A model generated the notes under the pieces. It saw only the letters and a program-made list of their open reading frames with translations. It was not told the origin of the DNA and did not search any database. This document shows positions 17,601 through 25,990 of a stretch of 53,889 bases of DNA, in pieces. The position numbers were made by a program, and so were the translations under genes. Source of the stretch: Alphaproteobacteria bacterium. GTDB lineage: Bacteria; Pseudomonadota; Alphaproteobacteria; DSM-16000; Inquilinaceae. Numbering within the stretch: position 1 is the stretch's first letter; the number at the start of each line of letters is the position of its first letter. The stretch is from the NCBI GenBank assembly GCA_028284045.1, contig JANQSN010000004.1, positions 1-53,889 on the forward strand, given 5' to 3'.

Positions 17601-18176
17601 GCGCACCGGTTCGTCGCGCCCCGGCGGCCACAGATCGATCAGGCCGCCGCGCTGGGCGAACTCGCCGGGCTCGCGCACCGTCTGCGCCCGGGCATAGCCC
17701 TGATCGATCAGGAACCCCGTCAGATCCGCCAGCCCGATGCGGTCGCCGACCGCCAGGGTGCGGGCGGCCCCGCGCAGCATCGCCGCGGGGGGCACGCGCT
17801 GCAGCACGGCGTTCACCGTGGTCAGCACGATCAGCGGACCGCCGCCCAGCCCGTCCGCCAGGCGTCCCAGCCCGTCGAGCCGCCGGCTGACCACCTGCGG
17901 GTTCGGCGATACCCGGTCGTAGGGCAAGCAGTCCCAGGCCGGCAGCACCAGCGTCGGCAGCTCCGGCGCGAAGAACCGCAACAGCGCCGCCAGCCGCGCC
18001 GCCCGGGCATCGTCCAGCGCGACATGCACGACGGACCGGTCGGCCGGCCGGGTCGCCAAATCGGCGAGAAGCCGCGCGTCCTGGCCCTCCGGCGCGCCGC
18101 TAACGGTCAGCGGCGCCCGGGGCCGCATGGCTGGCGCGGCCTCGGCCGCGCGATCATCTGTCTGTGCGTCGGTCAC
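14673..18176 (-). CDS. mfd: Transcription-repair coupling factor (1167 aa)
   Basis: Mfd is a double-stranded DNA translocase that removes RNA polymerase stalled at lesions and recruits UvrA. Order of domains: UvrB-like N-terminal modules (LVLPAWDCLPYDRVSPNPQV), an RNA-polymerase interacting region (GDLVVHADHGIGRYAGLESL), then RecG-like helicase motifs with Walker A GDVGFGKTEVALRAAYV, VDEEQHFGVKQKERLK and LSATPIPRTLQLS. It ends with the TRCF C-terminal domain (ELIDRFGPLPAEAENFL). Length is standard. It is the downstream gene after sdhE on the same strand, 18 bases apart. Confidence 0.97.
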   Translation of the reverse strand: MTDAQTDDRAAEAAPAMRPRAPLTVSGAPEGQDARLLADLATRPADRSVVHVALDDARAARLAALLRFFAPELPTLVLPAWDCLPYDRVSPNPQVVSRRLDGLGRLADGLGGGPLIVLTTVNAVLQRVPPAAMLRGAARTLAVGDRIGLADLTGFLIDQGYARAQTVREPGEFAQRGGLIDLWPPGRDEPVRIDLFGDEIEELRSFDGMTQRTTGSLDRLALRPTSEFRLDEASVARFRRGYRDAFGAVAGDDPLYAAVSEGRRFPGMEHWLPLFHERLETLFDYVPDAVVSLDHQAADAVVSRLQQVGEFFEARAQLMAAKPRANAAPYKALPPTALYLDDADWQGGLAARPVFQLAPFAAAPGSQGIDGGGRRGQDFAAARASPDGHLMDAVRDHVRALQDSGRSVVLAGYTTGSCERIRTLLADHGLAGAEMVDRWTVSTPSTRRTVGLTVLPLEGGFIADDLAVITEQDIFGDRLVRPQRRRRKQADNFIGEMSSLGVGDLVVHADHGIGRYAGLESLVVSGAPHDCLKLVYADDAKLYLPVENIEVLSRFGSDQAPVALDRLGSASWQARKAKVKKRLKDMADALLKVAARRSVNTIDPVQPPEGTYQEFAARFPFPETDDQLRAIDEVLEDLARDRPMDRLICGDVGFGKTEVALRAAYVMAASGRQVAIVVPTTLLARQHFRTVEQRFQGQPLCIAQLSRLVSPTAARTVRQGLADGSVDVIVGTHALLSQQIRFKDLGLLIVDEEQHFGVKQKERLKSLADGVHVLSLSATPIPRTLQLSLAGVRDMSLIATPPIDRLAVRTFVLPYDPVVLREAIMREHFRGGQTFYVCPRIEDLDGVREQLAELVPEIKVAVAHGRLSATALEDVMSAFYEGQFDVLLSTSIVESGLDIPTANTLIIHRADRFGLSQLYQLRGRIGRSKQRGYAYFTYSPEKTLNATAIQRLEVIDTLDTLGAGFTLASHDLDIRGAGNLLGEEQSGHIREVGIELFQQMLEEAVAAARRGEFDEPADIGWVPTINLGMPVLIPDTYVADLAIRLELYRRAARLTDAAELEAFAAELIDRFGPLPAEAENFLAVMGIKQLCRQAGVDRLEAGPRGAVVQFHPDGAPAPARLVTFVTRQEGRAKLRPDGRLVINRPWSELPRRLSGVRRLLEVLARLA

Positions 18177-18194
18177 GACGAGCGCCCCGGCCCC

Positions 18195-18482
18195 TCAGGC
18201 TCGGATGCCGGCGGCCTTGTGGGCGACCAGCAGGTCCCATACCGACCCGTCGATTTCCGCCGGGCGATCCCCCCGGTCGGTAAGCCAGTCCCAAAGATCG
18301 GGGTCGGCGTACTCGAGCACCCGCGCATAGGCGTCCAGGCGCGCCCGGTCGAAGGTTTCGAGGTGCCGGTCGGCGAAGGTGCCGAACAGCAAATCCGCCT
18401 CCTTGGTGCCGCGATGCCAGCTCCGGAACCTGAGTTGGCGCCGGCGGTCGCCGTCCGACAGCGCGTCGTCGCTGGTGTTCAC
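18195..18482 (-). CDS. sdhE: FAD assembly factor SdhE (95 aa)
   Basis: This small protein promotes covalent flavinylation of succinate dehydrogenase SdhA. The family core is visible: RRRQLRFRSWHRGTKEADLL (the conserved RxxxRGxxExDxLL segment), then FARLDAY-type helices and a C-terminal DLWDWLTDRGDRP. Size fits SdhE/SDHAF2 (about 80-100 aa). It is divergent from recG with about 50 bases between starts and is followed by mfd, an arrangement common in alphaproteobacteria. Confidence 0.92.
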   Translation of the reverse strand: MNTSDDALSDGDRRRQLRFRSWHRGTKEADLLFGTFADRHLETFDRARLDAYARVLEYADPDLWDWLTDRGDRPAEIDGSVWDLLVAHKAAGIRA

Positions 18483-18532
18483 CGCCCTCTTGCCTCCCGT
18501 ATCGCTCGCCGCAGGGATATAGAGACAGGGTC

Positions 18533-20629
18533 ATGCGTCCGCAAATCCTCTTTCCCCTGTTTGCCAGCGTGGGCGACCTGCCCGGGGTCGGCGCCAAGAC
18601 CGCCGCGTTGGTCACCAAGCTGGCCGGTCCGCGCATCGCCGACCTGTTGTGGCATCTGCCCAGCGACGTGGTCGACCGGCGTCACCGGGCGACCGCCGCC
18701 ACGCTGGAGGCCGGCGCGCTGGCCACCCTGGTCGTTCGGGTGGACCGCCATCTTCCGCCGGCGCGTCCCGGCCAGCCCTACCGCGTGCGCTGCTCCGACG
18801 CCACCGGATCGCTGGACCTGGTCTATTTCCGCGGCGAGCGCGATTGGCTGGGAAAGTTGCTGCCCGAAGGCGAACCCCGGGTGATCAGCGGCCGGGCGGA
18901 TGTGTTCCGGGAGAGCTGGCAGATGGTCCAGCCGGTGGAGGTCGGCCCCCTCGACGCGCTGTCGCGCATCGCGGTCGTGGAGCCGGTCTATCCCCAGACG
19001 GCCGGCTTGACCAGCCGCCAGATCGCCCGCCTGGCAGGTCTGGCGCTGGACCGCGCCCCGACGCTGCCGGAATGGCTGGACGAGGCGTGGCGTGCCCGCC
19101 AGTCCTGGCCGGACTGGCGCACCGCGATCGCCCGGGCGCATGCGCCGGAGGGGCCGGAGGACCTCGACGCGGCCGCCCCCTGGCGCCGCCGGCTGGTCTT
19201 CGACGAGTTGCTGGCCCATCAGCTCGCGCTTGCCCTGGTGCGCCAGGCCTGGCAGCGCCGTCCCGGACGTAAATTGATCGGTGACAACCGGTTGAGAGAT
19301 ATCGTCCTGGACGGCTTGGGATTCTCCCTGACGGTCTCGCAGGCCGGTGCGCTGGCGGAGATCGACCGCGACCTGGCCGGCGAGACCCGCATGCTCCGCC
19401 TGCTGCAAGGCGATGTCGGCAGCGGCAAGACGGTCGTGGCGCTGCTCGCCATGCTGACGGCGGTCGAGGCCGGCGCCCAAGCCGTCCTGCTCGCCCCGAC
19501 GGAGATCCTGGTCCGCCAGCATGCCGAGACGATCCGCCGCCTGGCGGCGCCGGCCGGCCTGGAACCGGTCGTGCTGACCGGGCGCGACAAGGGGCGGACC
19601 CGCGACGCCATCCTGGCCGGCATCGCCGACGGGTCGGCCCAAGTGATCCTGGGCACCCATGCCGTGCTGTCGGAGGATGTCGCGTTTGCCGACCTGGCGC
19701 TCGCGGTGGTCGACGAGCAGCACCGCTTCGGTGTCAACCAACGCCTGCAGATCGCCGAGAAGGGCCGGGCCGTCGACATTCTGGTGATGAGCGCGACGCC
19801 GATTCCCCGCACCCTGCAGATGGCCGCCTATGGCGATCTGGACGTCTCGGCGCTGCGCGAGAAGCCGCCCGGCCGGACACCGGTCGACACCCGCGTCGTC
19901 GCCGCCCCGCGGCTGGACGAGGTCTTGGCCGCGGTCGGCCGCCGGCTCGACGAGGGGGGTAAGATCTTCTGGGTCTGTCCCTTGGTGGAGGAAGGCGATG
20001 GCGCCGATCTCGCCGCGGCGACGGAGCGGTACGAGGCGTTGTCCCGTCGCTTCGGCGGCCGGGTCGGCCTGCTGCACGGCCGCATGCGCGCCGCGGACAA
20101 GGAGCGCATCGCCGCGGCCTTCGCCGAGGACGGCGCGTCGCCGGACAGGATCGACTTGTTGGTGGCGACCACGGTGATCGAGGTCGGCGTCGACGTCCCG
20201 GCCGCATCGGTCATGGTGGTGGAGCATGCGGAGCGATTCGGTCTCGCCCAGCTCCACCAACTCCGCGGCCGCGTCGGGCGGGGGCGGACCGCGTCGACCT
20301 GCATCTTGGTCTATACGCCACCGCTCGGTGGGACCGCCCGCCGGCGGCTGAAGGCCTTGCGGGAAAGCCAGGACGGCTTCGCGCTGGCGGAGACGGACCT
20401 CGCCCTGCGTGGGGCCGGCGACGTCCTCGGCACGCGCCAGAGCGGTCTTCCGGACTTGAAGCTTGCCGACCTCGCCGACCACGCCGATCTGCTGGCCGCC
20501 GCCAGCGACGACGCTCGCCTGATCCTGGCCCGCGATCCGGGGTTGGCGACGCCGCGCGGGCAGGCGCTGCGCGTGCTGCTCTATCTGTTCGAGCGCGATG
20601 CGGCGGTGCGCTATCTCAAGTCCGGCTGA
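18533..20629 (+). CDS. recG: ATP-dependent DNA helicase RecG (698 aa)
   Basis: RecG remodels stalled replication forks and Holliday junctions. An N-terminal wedge/OB-fold region (LPGVGAKTAALVTKL; DLLWHLPSDVVDRRHR) is followed by helicase motifs: Walker A LLQGDVGSGKTVVALLAML, VVDEQHRFGVNQRLQ, MSATPIPRTLQMAAYGDLD, and the C-terminal VEVGVDVPAASVMV and LHQLRGRVGRG. Length is typical. The 3' end overlaps the convergent DUF502 gene by 14 bases. Its divergent partner is sdhE. Confidence 0.97.
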   Translation: MRPQILFPLFASVGDLPGVGAKTAALVTKLAGPRIADLLWHLPSDVVDRRHRATAATLEAGALATLVVRVDRHLPPARPGQPYRVRCSDATGSLDLVYFRGERDWLGKLLPEGEPRVISGRADVFRESWQMVQPVEVGPLDALSRIAVVEPVYPQTAGLTSRQIARLAGLALDRAPTLPEWLDEAWRARQSWPDWRTAIARAHAPEGPEDLDAAAPWRRRLVFDELLAHQLALALVRQAWQRRPGRKLIGDNRLRDIVLDGLGFSLTVSQAGALAEIDRDLAGETRMLRLLQGDVGSGKTVVALLAMLTAVEAGAQAVLLAPTEILVRQHAETIRRLAAPAGLEPVVLTGRDKGRTRDAILAGIADGSAQVILGTHAVLSEDVAFADLALAVVDEQHRFGVNQRLQIAEKGRAVDILVMSATPIPRTLQMAAYGDLDVSALREKPPGRTPVDTRVVAAPRLDEVLAAVGRRLDEGGKIFWVCPLVEEGDGADLAAATERYEALSRRFGGRVGLLHGRMRAADKERIAAAFAEDGASPDRIDLLVATTVIEVGVDVPAASVMVVEHAERFGLAQLHQLRGRVGRGRTASTCILVYTPPLGGTARRRLKALRESQDGFALAETDLALRGAGDVLGTRQSGLPDLKLADLADHADLLAAASDDARLILARDPGLATPRGQALRVLLYLFERDAAVRYLKSG

Positions 20630-21398
20630 CGGCCGGCGACTTGCGCGGCTTCGGCGGCTTGGCCGGCGCCGCGCCGGAGGGCGCCGGCAGGCCGTTGCCG
20701 CCCGGCAGCGCGGGATCGCTGCCGGGCGGCGGCGGTGTCACGATGCCGGCGGAGACCACCAGCTTGATGCCGTCCTCCACCGTCATGTCGAGGTGCCGGA
20801 CATCGCGCTTTGGCACGAACAGCAGGAAGCCGGAGGTCGGGTTCGGCGTCGTCGGCAGGAAGACATTGACCAAGGTCTCGTCCGACGTCGCCTGCACCTC
20901 CCCCTTCGCCGTGCCGGAGATGAAGCCGACCGCCCAGACGCCGCGGCGCGGATACTCGATCAGCACGACCTCGCGAAAGGCGGAGGACTGCTGGGCCAGC
21001 ACCGTCTCCAGGATCTGCTTGACCGCGCCATAGACGCTGCGCACCGCCGGGATCCGCCCCAGCACCCCTTCCGAGGAGCGCAGGATGATTCGCCCGACAT
21101 AGCCGGCCGCCAGCCACCCCACCAGGATCAGGAAGATCACCACCACCACGACGCCGACCCCCGGCACGCCGAAGGGCAGATAGGTGTCGGGGTGGAACCG
21201 GGTTGGCAGCAGCGCGGCGACCCGGTTGTCGATGAAGTCGATGAACAGCCAGGCGAGATAGAGGGTGAAGGAGATCGGCGCCGTCACCAGGACGCCGGCC
21301 AGGAGATAGGCACGCAGCCGCGCGCCCAGAGGCAGGTTCGACCCGCGATGCTTGAGATGCGGGAACGGGTCGGTGAGGCGGCGGCGTTTGGCTGGCAC
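20616..21398 (-). CDS. DUF502 membrane protein (260 aa)
   Basis: Two transmembrane segments are visible (about residues 27-53, LLAGVLVTAPISFTLYLAWL, and about 75-102, GVVVVVIFLILVGWLAAGYV). They are followed by a soluble region with the DUF502 pattern IPAVRSVYGAVKQI...FREVVLIEYPRRGVWAVGFI and VFLPTTPNPTSGFLLFV. The C-terminal 45 residues are proline- and alanine-rich. The family's biochemical role is unknown. Its position convergent to recG is frequent in alphaproteobacteria as far as I recall. Confidence 0.88.
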   Translation of the reverse strand: MPAKRRRLTDPFPHLKHRGSNLPLGARLRAYLLAGVLVTAPISFTLYLAWLFIDFIDNRVAALLPTRFHPDTYLPFGVPGVGVVVVVIFLILVGWLAAGYVGRIILRSSEGVLGRIPAVRSVYGAVKQILETVLAQQSSAFREVVLIEYPRRGVWAVGFISGTAKGEVQATSDETLVNVFLPTTPNPTSGFLLFVPKRDVRHLDMTVEDGIKLVVSAGIVTPPPPGSDPALPGGNGLPAPSGAAPAKPPKPRKSPAVSRT

Positions 21399-21637
21399 GA
21401 GGGCAGTCCGCGGGGCAGGTCCGAGAAGGAAGGTGTGTCACCTGGATGCCGACGCACCCTTTCCGGGTACGCGGCTCTGCAGTCAAGTAGACATCAACGG
21501 CCAATGCGGCAACAGGACGGCCAAGCGCGTTGCGGCTCTGTCGACGGTGATTGCCCATGGCCGCGCCGCGCCCGGCGCCCTATCCTTTACCGAAATGCCG
21601 AGGACGGCCTGAGCACAAGGTAGCGGGGGGATCCAAA

Positions 21638-22333
21638 ATGGCCGAACAACAGGTTCAGAGCCTGGACGCAATCGCGCTGTTTGCCACCCTCGACGACCAG
21701 GAACGAGATCGGATCGCCCGGCGGTGCCACTGGCGGCGCTTCCACGCCGGCGAGCAGATCCTCGACCGCCACGACGAGAGCCGGGACGTCTGCTTCATCG
21801 TCCAGGGCCGGGTGCGGATCGTAAACTACTCCCTGTCGGGTCGCGAGGTCAGCTTCGACGACCTGGCAGCCGGCCAGTTCTTCGGCGAGCTGGCGGCGAT
21901 CGACGGCGAGCCGCGCTCGGCCAGCGTCGTCGCCCTGGACCCCGCGACCATCGCCTTCGCGCCCCCGGCGGTGTTCGAGGAGATCGTCGCCGGCCATCCG
22001 GAGATGGCCCGCACCGTCTTCCGCCGGCTGGCCTGCATGGTCCGCCTGGCCACCGATCGGATCATGGACCTGACGACGCTGGGCGCGAACAACCGCGTGC
22101 ATGCGGAGATCCTGCGCCTCGGCAAGGCCGGCCTGACCGACGACGGCACCGCGGTGGTGCGCCCGATCCCGGTGCACGGCGACATCGCCAGCCGGGTCAG
22201 CACGACCCGCGAGACGGTGGCCCGCGTGTTCAGCGAGCTGACGCGCGATGGCATCCTCCAGCGCCACAGCGATCATCTGCTGATCGCCGACTACGAGGCG
22301 TTGGAGGAGCTGGTGGAGAACGTCCGCAACTGA
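21638..22333 (+). CDS. Crp/Fnr-family transcriptional regulator (231 aa)
   Basis: An N-terminal cyclic-nucleotide-binding domain (about 10-125) shows GRVRIVNYSLSGREVSFDDL and the phosphate-binding cassette FFGELAAIDGEPRSASV. A C-terminal winged helix-turn-helix follows, with recognition helix GDIASRVSTTRETVARVFSE. There is no N-terminal FNR-type cysteine cluster, so an oxygen-sensing iron-sulphur site is unlikely; cAMP or another nucleotide is the probable ligand. The ATG at 21638 follows a G-rich stretch and matches family starts; the open frame upstream is not conserved-looking. Targets are unknown. Confidence 0.9.
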   Translation: MAEQQVQSLDAIALFATLDDQERDRIARRCHWRRFHAGEQILDRHDESRDVCFIVQGRVRIVNYSLSGREVSFDDLAAGQFFGELAAIDGEPRSASVVALDPATIAFAPPAVFEEIVAGHPEMARTVFRRLACMVRLATDRIMDLTTLGANNRVHAEILRLGKAGLTDDGTAVVRPIPVHGDIASRVSTTRETVARVFSELTRDGILQRHSDHLLIADYEALEELVENVRN

Positions 22334-22353
22334 CCCAGCGCCGGTCGCCCCCG

Positions 22354-23454
22354 TCACCGTCTGGGCGGGCGACCACCCTCCTCCAGCTCCGACTCGACGG
22401 GTGGCGTCAGTCCCTCGGCGACCGCCACGTCGCCCGGCATCACATCGTCCGTCGGCGCGGTTGCGATGCGCGACAAGGCCGCCCCGCGATGACGCTCCGC
22501 CCGTGGGGAATGGCCGAACAAGGCCCGGTAGCTCTTGGCGAAATGGGAGGCCGAGGCAAAGCCGGAGGCCAACGCCACCTCCAGCACGCTCATCGAGGTC
22601 TGCGCCAGCAGGCGGCGCGCGTGATGAAGCCGCGCTTCCAGATAGTAGCGGGTCGGCGTCTGCCCGAGATAGACGCGGAACAGCCGTTCGAGCTGGCGGA
22701 TCGAGAGCCCGACCCGCCGGGCCAGGTCACGGCGGGACAGCGGCTCGTCGAGATGCTCCTCGATCGCCTTGATGGCGGCGAGCAGCTTGGGATGGCTGAC
22801 CCCAACCCGCTGGCGCAGGTTCATGCGCTGCGGCATCTCCCCGGCCCGGGCCGCCGCGTGGACGAACTGCTCCGACACCGCGGCCTGCATCTCGGGGCCG
22901 TGCCCTTCCTCGATGATGTGCAGCGCGAGGTCGAGCGACGCCGCACCGCCGGCGCAACTGAACCGGTTGCGGTCGACCTCGAACAGCTTGGTGGAGACCT
23001 CCAGGTCCGGAAACGCTTCCAGGAAGCCCGGCATGTTCTCCCAATGGATGGTGCAGCGGTAGCCGTCGAACAGACCGGCATGGGCCAGCAGGTACGACCC
23101 GGTGCTGACACCGCCGATGATCGCCCCGCGGGCGGCCCATTGGCGCAACCAGGCGGTCGCCGCGGCCGGCAGATGGTTCTGTGGATTGAGCCCGGCGCAG
23201 ACCACGTACATGTCGTACGGCTCGGTCATGTTGATGCGCTGATAGGGCACGATGGAGATGCCGGAGGAGCTGTGCACCGGCTCCCCATCCACCGAGAAGA
23301 GGCGCCACTCGTAGGCGGTGGACCCGGTCAGCCGGTTGACCGTGCGCAGCGGCTCCAGCAACGCCGTCAGGGTCATCATCGAGAACTCGGGCACCAGCAG
23401 GCAGGCCACGCGTTCCACACTCGCCAGCGACCGGGCACCCGAGATCCGCGGCAT
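22354..23454 (-). CDS. GlxA-family regulator: DJ-1/PfpI-like domain plus AraC helix-turn-helix (366 aa)
   Basis: Residues about 14-195 form a class I glutamine amidotransferase-like (DJ-1/PfpI) domain. Residues about 225-330 are an AraC-type double HTH (LSRRDLARRVGLSIRQLERL; LEVALASGFASASHFAKSYR). In the elbow, where active DJ-1 amidases have Cys, the sequence is GGVSTGSYLLA with Ser117, so this domain probably senses a ligand rather than catalysing. The closest known functional group by layout is the GbdR/CdhR type that responds to betaine or carnitine. That is only suggestive, though a betaine-homocysteine methyltransferase lies 14 kb away. Confidence 0.88.
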   Translation of the reverse strand: MPRISGARSLASVERVACLLVPEFSMMTLTALLEPLRTVNRLTGSTAYEWRLFSVDGEPVHSSSGISIVPYQRINMTEPYDMYVVCAGLNPQNHLPAAATAWLRQWAARGAIIGGVSTGSYLLAHAGLFDGYRCTIHWENMPGFLEAFPDLEVSTKLFEVDRNRFSCAGGAASLDLALHIIEEGHGPEMQAAVSEQFVHAAARAGEMPQRMNLRQRVGVSHPKLLAAIKAIEEHLDEPLSRRDLARRVGLSIRQLERLFRVYLGQTPTRYYLEARLHHARRLLAQTSMSVLEVALASGFASASHFAKSYRALFGHSPRAERHRGAALSRIATAPTDDVMPGDVAVAEGLTPPVESELEEGGRPPRR

Positions 23455-23502
23455 CGCCTCCCTCGAAACAGCTCTGGTGCGGGCCGGCGGCAGCGTCGCC
23501 GC

Positions 23503-23775
23503 CTACTCGCACCGGAAGACGAAGAGCCGGTCCTCCGGCCCCACTGGCTGCGCCATGAAGAAGACGGAGCGCTGCAGACGCTCGCCGCACTGGCGCGCCG
23601 CCTCCTCATAGGCCGGCGCCGGATCGACATGGCCGTCGTTCGCCTCGACCAGCACGCGCACGAAATCCGATCCCGGGCCCGGACGCTCCGCCGTCGTCGT
23701 CCCGCCGCCGCAGGCGGTCAGCGCCAGCGCCGACACGGCCGCGGTCAACGCAATCCAGCGTGCGTCAGCGGCCAT
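23503..23775 (-). CDS. Small predicted lipoprotein (90 aa)
   Basis: From the ATG at 23775 the protein starts MAADARWIALTAAVSALALT followed by AC-GGG, a signal peptide with a lipobox (LTAC) expected to be lipidated on Cys. The mature part is about 68 residues with two further cysteines (RQCGERL, FRCE). No family is recognised. It lies immediately downstream of lolD/lolC on the same strand, which would suit a cargo of that exporter, though this is inference. The frame extends upstream to 23874 but the lipobox fixes the start. Confidence 0.7.
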   Translation of the reverse strand: MAADARWIALTAAVSALALTACGGGTTTAERPGPGSDFVRVLVEANDGHVDPAPAYEEAARQCGERLQRSVFFMAQPVGPEDRLFVFRCE

Positions 23776-23870
23776 CTTCGCTACCCTCCCCCAACGACCA
23801 CGCGGTCGCCGCACGACCGAGCCACCGGGCAAGAGTGCGCGTGTGCGCGCGATCCGGCAAGACCGCGTCG

Positions 23871-24584
23871 TCATCCGCCCTCATAGGCGACCAGAACGCC
23901 GTCGCGCAACTCCAGCACCCGGTCCATCCGCCAGGCGAGATCCAGATTGTGGGTCGCCACCAGCGCGCCTGTCCGGCTGCCGCGGATCAGGCGCACCAGC
24001 ATGTCGAACACCGCCTCCGCCGTCGTGACGTCGAGATTGCCGGTGGGCTCGTCCGCCAACAGCAGTCTGGGCGCATTGGCCAGGGATCGCGCGATCGCCA
24101 CGCGCTGCTGCTCGCCGCCGGACAACTGGCTCGGCCGGTGGGTGGCGCGGGCCGCCAGCCCGACCTGCCGCAACAGCTCGTTCGCCCGGGTCAGCGCCGC
24201 GCGCCGTCGTGCCCCGGCGATGATCTGCGGCAGCACGATGTTCTCCAACGCGTTGAACTCGGGCAGCAGGTGGTGGAACTGGTAGACGAACCCGGTGGCG
24301 GTGCGCCGCATCTCCGTGCGGACCGCGTCCGACAGCCGGTCTGCGCGCTGCCCCAGGATATGGATCTCGCCGGCATCGGGCCGTTCCAAGAGACCGGCCA
24401 AGTGCAGCAGCGTCGACTTCCCGGCCCCGCTGGGACCGACCAGGGCGACCATCTCGCCGGCCCCCACCGCCAGATCGACGCCGCGCAGCACCTCCAGCCG
24501 GTCCGACCCTTGCGCATAGGTCCGAAAGACCCGGTCGAGCCGCAGAACCGGCGGCTCCGCTTCCACCGCGGCCGGCCTACTCAT
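23871..24584 (-). CDS. lolD: Lipoprotein-releasing ABC transporter ATPase LolD (237 aa)
   Basis: The ATPase powers release of outer-membrane lipoproteins from the inner membrane. It has Walker [10 protein letters not shown] (residues 50-58), Q-loop region [15 protein letters not shown] typical for LolD, signature [15 protein letters not shown], Walker [13 protein letters not shown] and the H-loop in VATHNLDLA. Its start overlaps the 3' end of the permease gene by 8 bases, so the pair is translationally coupled. Confidence 0.95.
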   Translation of the reverse strand: MSRPAAVEAEPPVLRLDRVFRTYAQGSDRLEVLRGVDLAVGAGEMVALVGPSGAGKSTLLHLAGLLERPDAGEIHILGQRADRLSDAVRTEMRRTATGFVYQFHHLLPEFNALENIVLPQIIAGARRRAALTRANELLRQVGLAARATHRPSQLSGGEQQRVAIARSLANAPRLLLADEPTGNLDVTTAEAVFDMLVRLIRGSRTGALVATHNLDLAWRMDRVLELRDGVLVAYEGG

Positions 24585-25827
24585 AGCGCAGCGCTTCCAC
24601 CGGATCGAGCCGGGCCGCCCGCCACGACGGATAGAGCGTGGCGGTGAACGACAAGAACAGCGACATGGCGGCGACCAACACCACCTCCGACCACTGGATC
24701 TCCGCCGGCAACTGGGACAGGAAGTAGATCTCCGGCGGGAACAGCGAGATGTCGAAGGTCGCCTGCAACCACTGGCGGATCGTCTCGATGTTGTCGGCGA
24801 AGGCGATGCCCAGCCCCAAGCCGAGCAGCGTGCCGACCACGCCGATCAGCGAGCCGGTCAGGAAGAAGATGCGCATCACCGCGCCGCGGGTCGCCCCCAT
24901 GGTCCGTAGGATGGCGATGTCGCGGCCCTTGTCCTTCACCAGCATCACCAGCCCGGAGATGATGTTGAAGGCGGCGACCAGGATGATCAGCGTCAAGATC
25001 AGGAACATCACGTTGCGTTCGACCTTCAGCGCGTTGAAGAAGGTCGAGTTCGCCTGCTGCCAGTCCCACAGCCGTGTCATGGGCCCCGCGACCTCGGCGA
25101 TCGCCAGGCGGGTTTCGTCGTTCAGCGCATCGGCCCGGGTCAGGAAGATCTCCAGCGCCGTGACGCCGTCGCGCACCCGGTAGAAGATCTGCGCGGCCTC
25201 CAGCGGCATGTAGATGAAGCTGCTGTCGTATTCGTGCATGCCGGCGCTGAAGATGGCGACGACGGTATAGGCCTTCATCCGCGGCACGGTGCCGAGTGCG
25301 GTGACGTTGCCTTCCGGCGCAATCAGGGTGATCTGATCGCCCGGCAAGGCGCCCAGGCGCCGGGCCATCGCCTCGCCGATCGCCACGGCGTCGCGCCCGG
25401 CGAACGCCTCCGCGCTGGACAGCAGCAGGTCTTCGTTGTTCAGCGAGGGCCGATCGAAGAAGTCGGCCGGCCGGATACCGCGTACCGCCGCCCCCATGGC
25501 GTTGCCGCGGAAGCTGACCAGTGCCTGGCCTTCCACGATCGGCGAGGCGTCGCGGACGATCGCAATCGCTTCGACCTCGTCGGCCAGACGCTCGTAGTCG
25601 GTCAGCGGTTGGCCCGCGCCATAGATGCTGACATGGCCGGACAGGCCGAGCACCCGCTCGATCAGCTCCTGGCGGAAGCCGTTCATCACCGCCATGACGA
25701 TGATCAGCGTGGCCACGCCCAGCATGATGCCGAGCAGCGAGAAGGTGGTGATGACGGAGATGAAGCCTTCGCGCCGGCGCGAGCGCAGATAGCGGAAGGC
25801 GACCATGCGTTCGAAGAGGCTGAACAT
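24577..25827 (-). CDS. lolC: Lipoprotein-releasing system permease, LolC/LolE family (416 aa)
   Basis: This is the membrane partner of LolD. The ATG at 25827 gives the classical start [20 protein letters not shown] and [20 protein letters not shown]. It has one N-terminal transmembrane helix, a large periplasmic domain (about 50-265) and three C-terminal helices ([20 protein letters not shown] and following). The motif [16 protein letters not shown] is the coupling helix region. Only one permease gene is present, consistent with alphaproteobacteria using a single LolC/E-like protein (LolF type). Confidence 0.93.
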   Translation of the reverse strand: MFSLFERMVAFRYLRSRRREGFISVITTFSLLGIMLGVATLIIVMAVMNGFRQELIERVLGLSGHVSIYGAGQPLTDYERLADEVEAIAIVRDASPIVEGQALVSFRGNAMGAAVRGIRPADFFDRPSLNNEDLLLSSAEAFAGRDAVAIGEAMARRLGALPGDQITLIAPEGNVTALGTVPRMKAYTVVAIFSAGMHEYDSSFIYMPLEAAQIFYRVRDGVTALEIFLTRADALNDETRLAIAEVAGPMTRLWDWQQANSTFFNALKVERNVMFLILTLIILVAAFNIISGLVMLVKDKGRDIAILRTMGATRGAVMRIFFLTGSLIGVVGTLLGLGLGIAFADNIETIRQWLQATFDISLFPPEIYFLSQLPAEIQWSEVVLVAAMSLFLSFTATLYPSWRAARLDPVEALRYE

Positions 25828-25990
25828 GACGGCTCGCGGGGGGCTCGGGGAGCCTCGGGGCGGCGACCAGGCGAGAGGGACGCCCGGCTGGCGGGAAACC
25901 TCGGTCGTTCGACCTAAGGCGCGTTCGTGAAGTGGAACCGGTTTATGGCCAAACCATGTCGGGCGCCGGACGGGGCCGCCCGCAGCCGTC

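Noticed and set aside
18479..20482. A 667-codon minus-strand open frame opposite recG
   Set aside because: Antisense shadow of recG, whose helicase motifs are complete.
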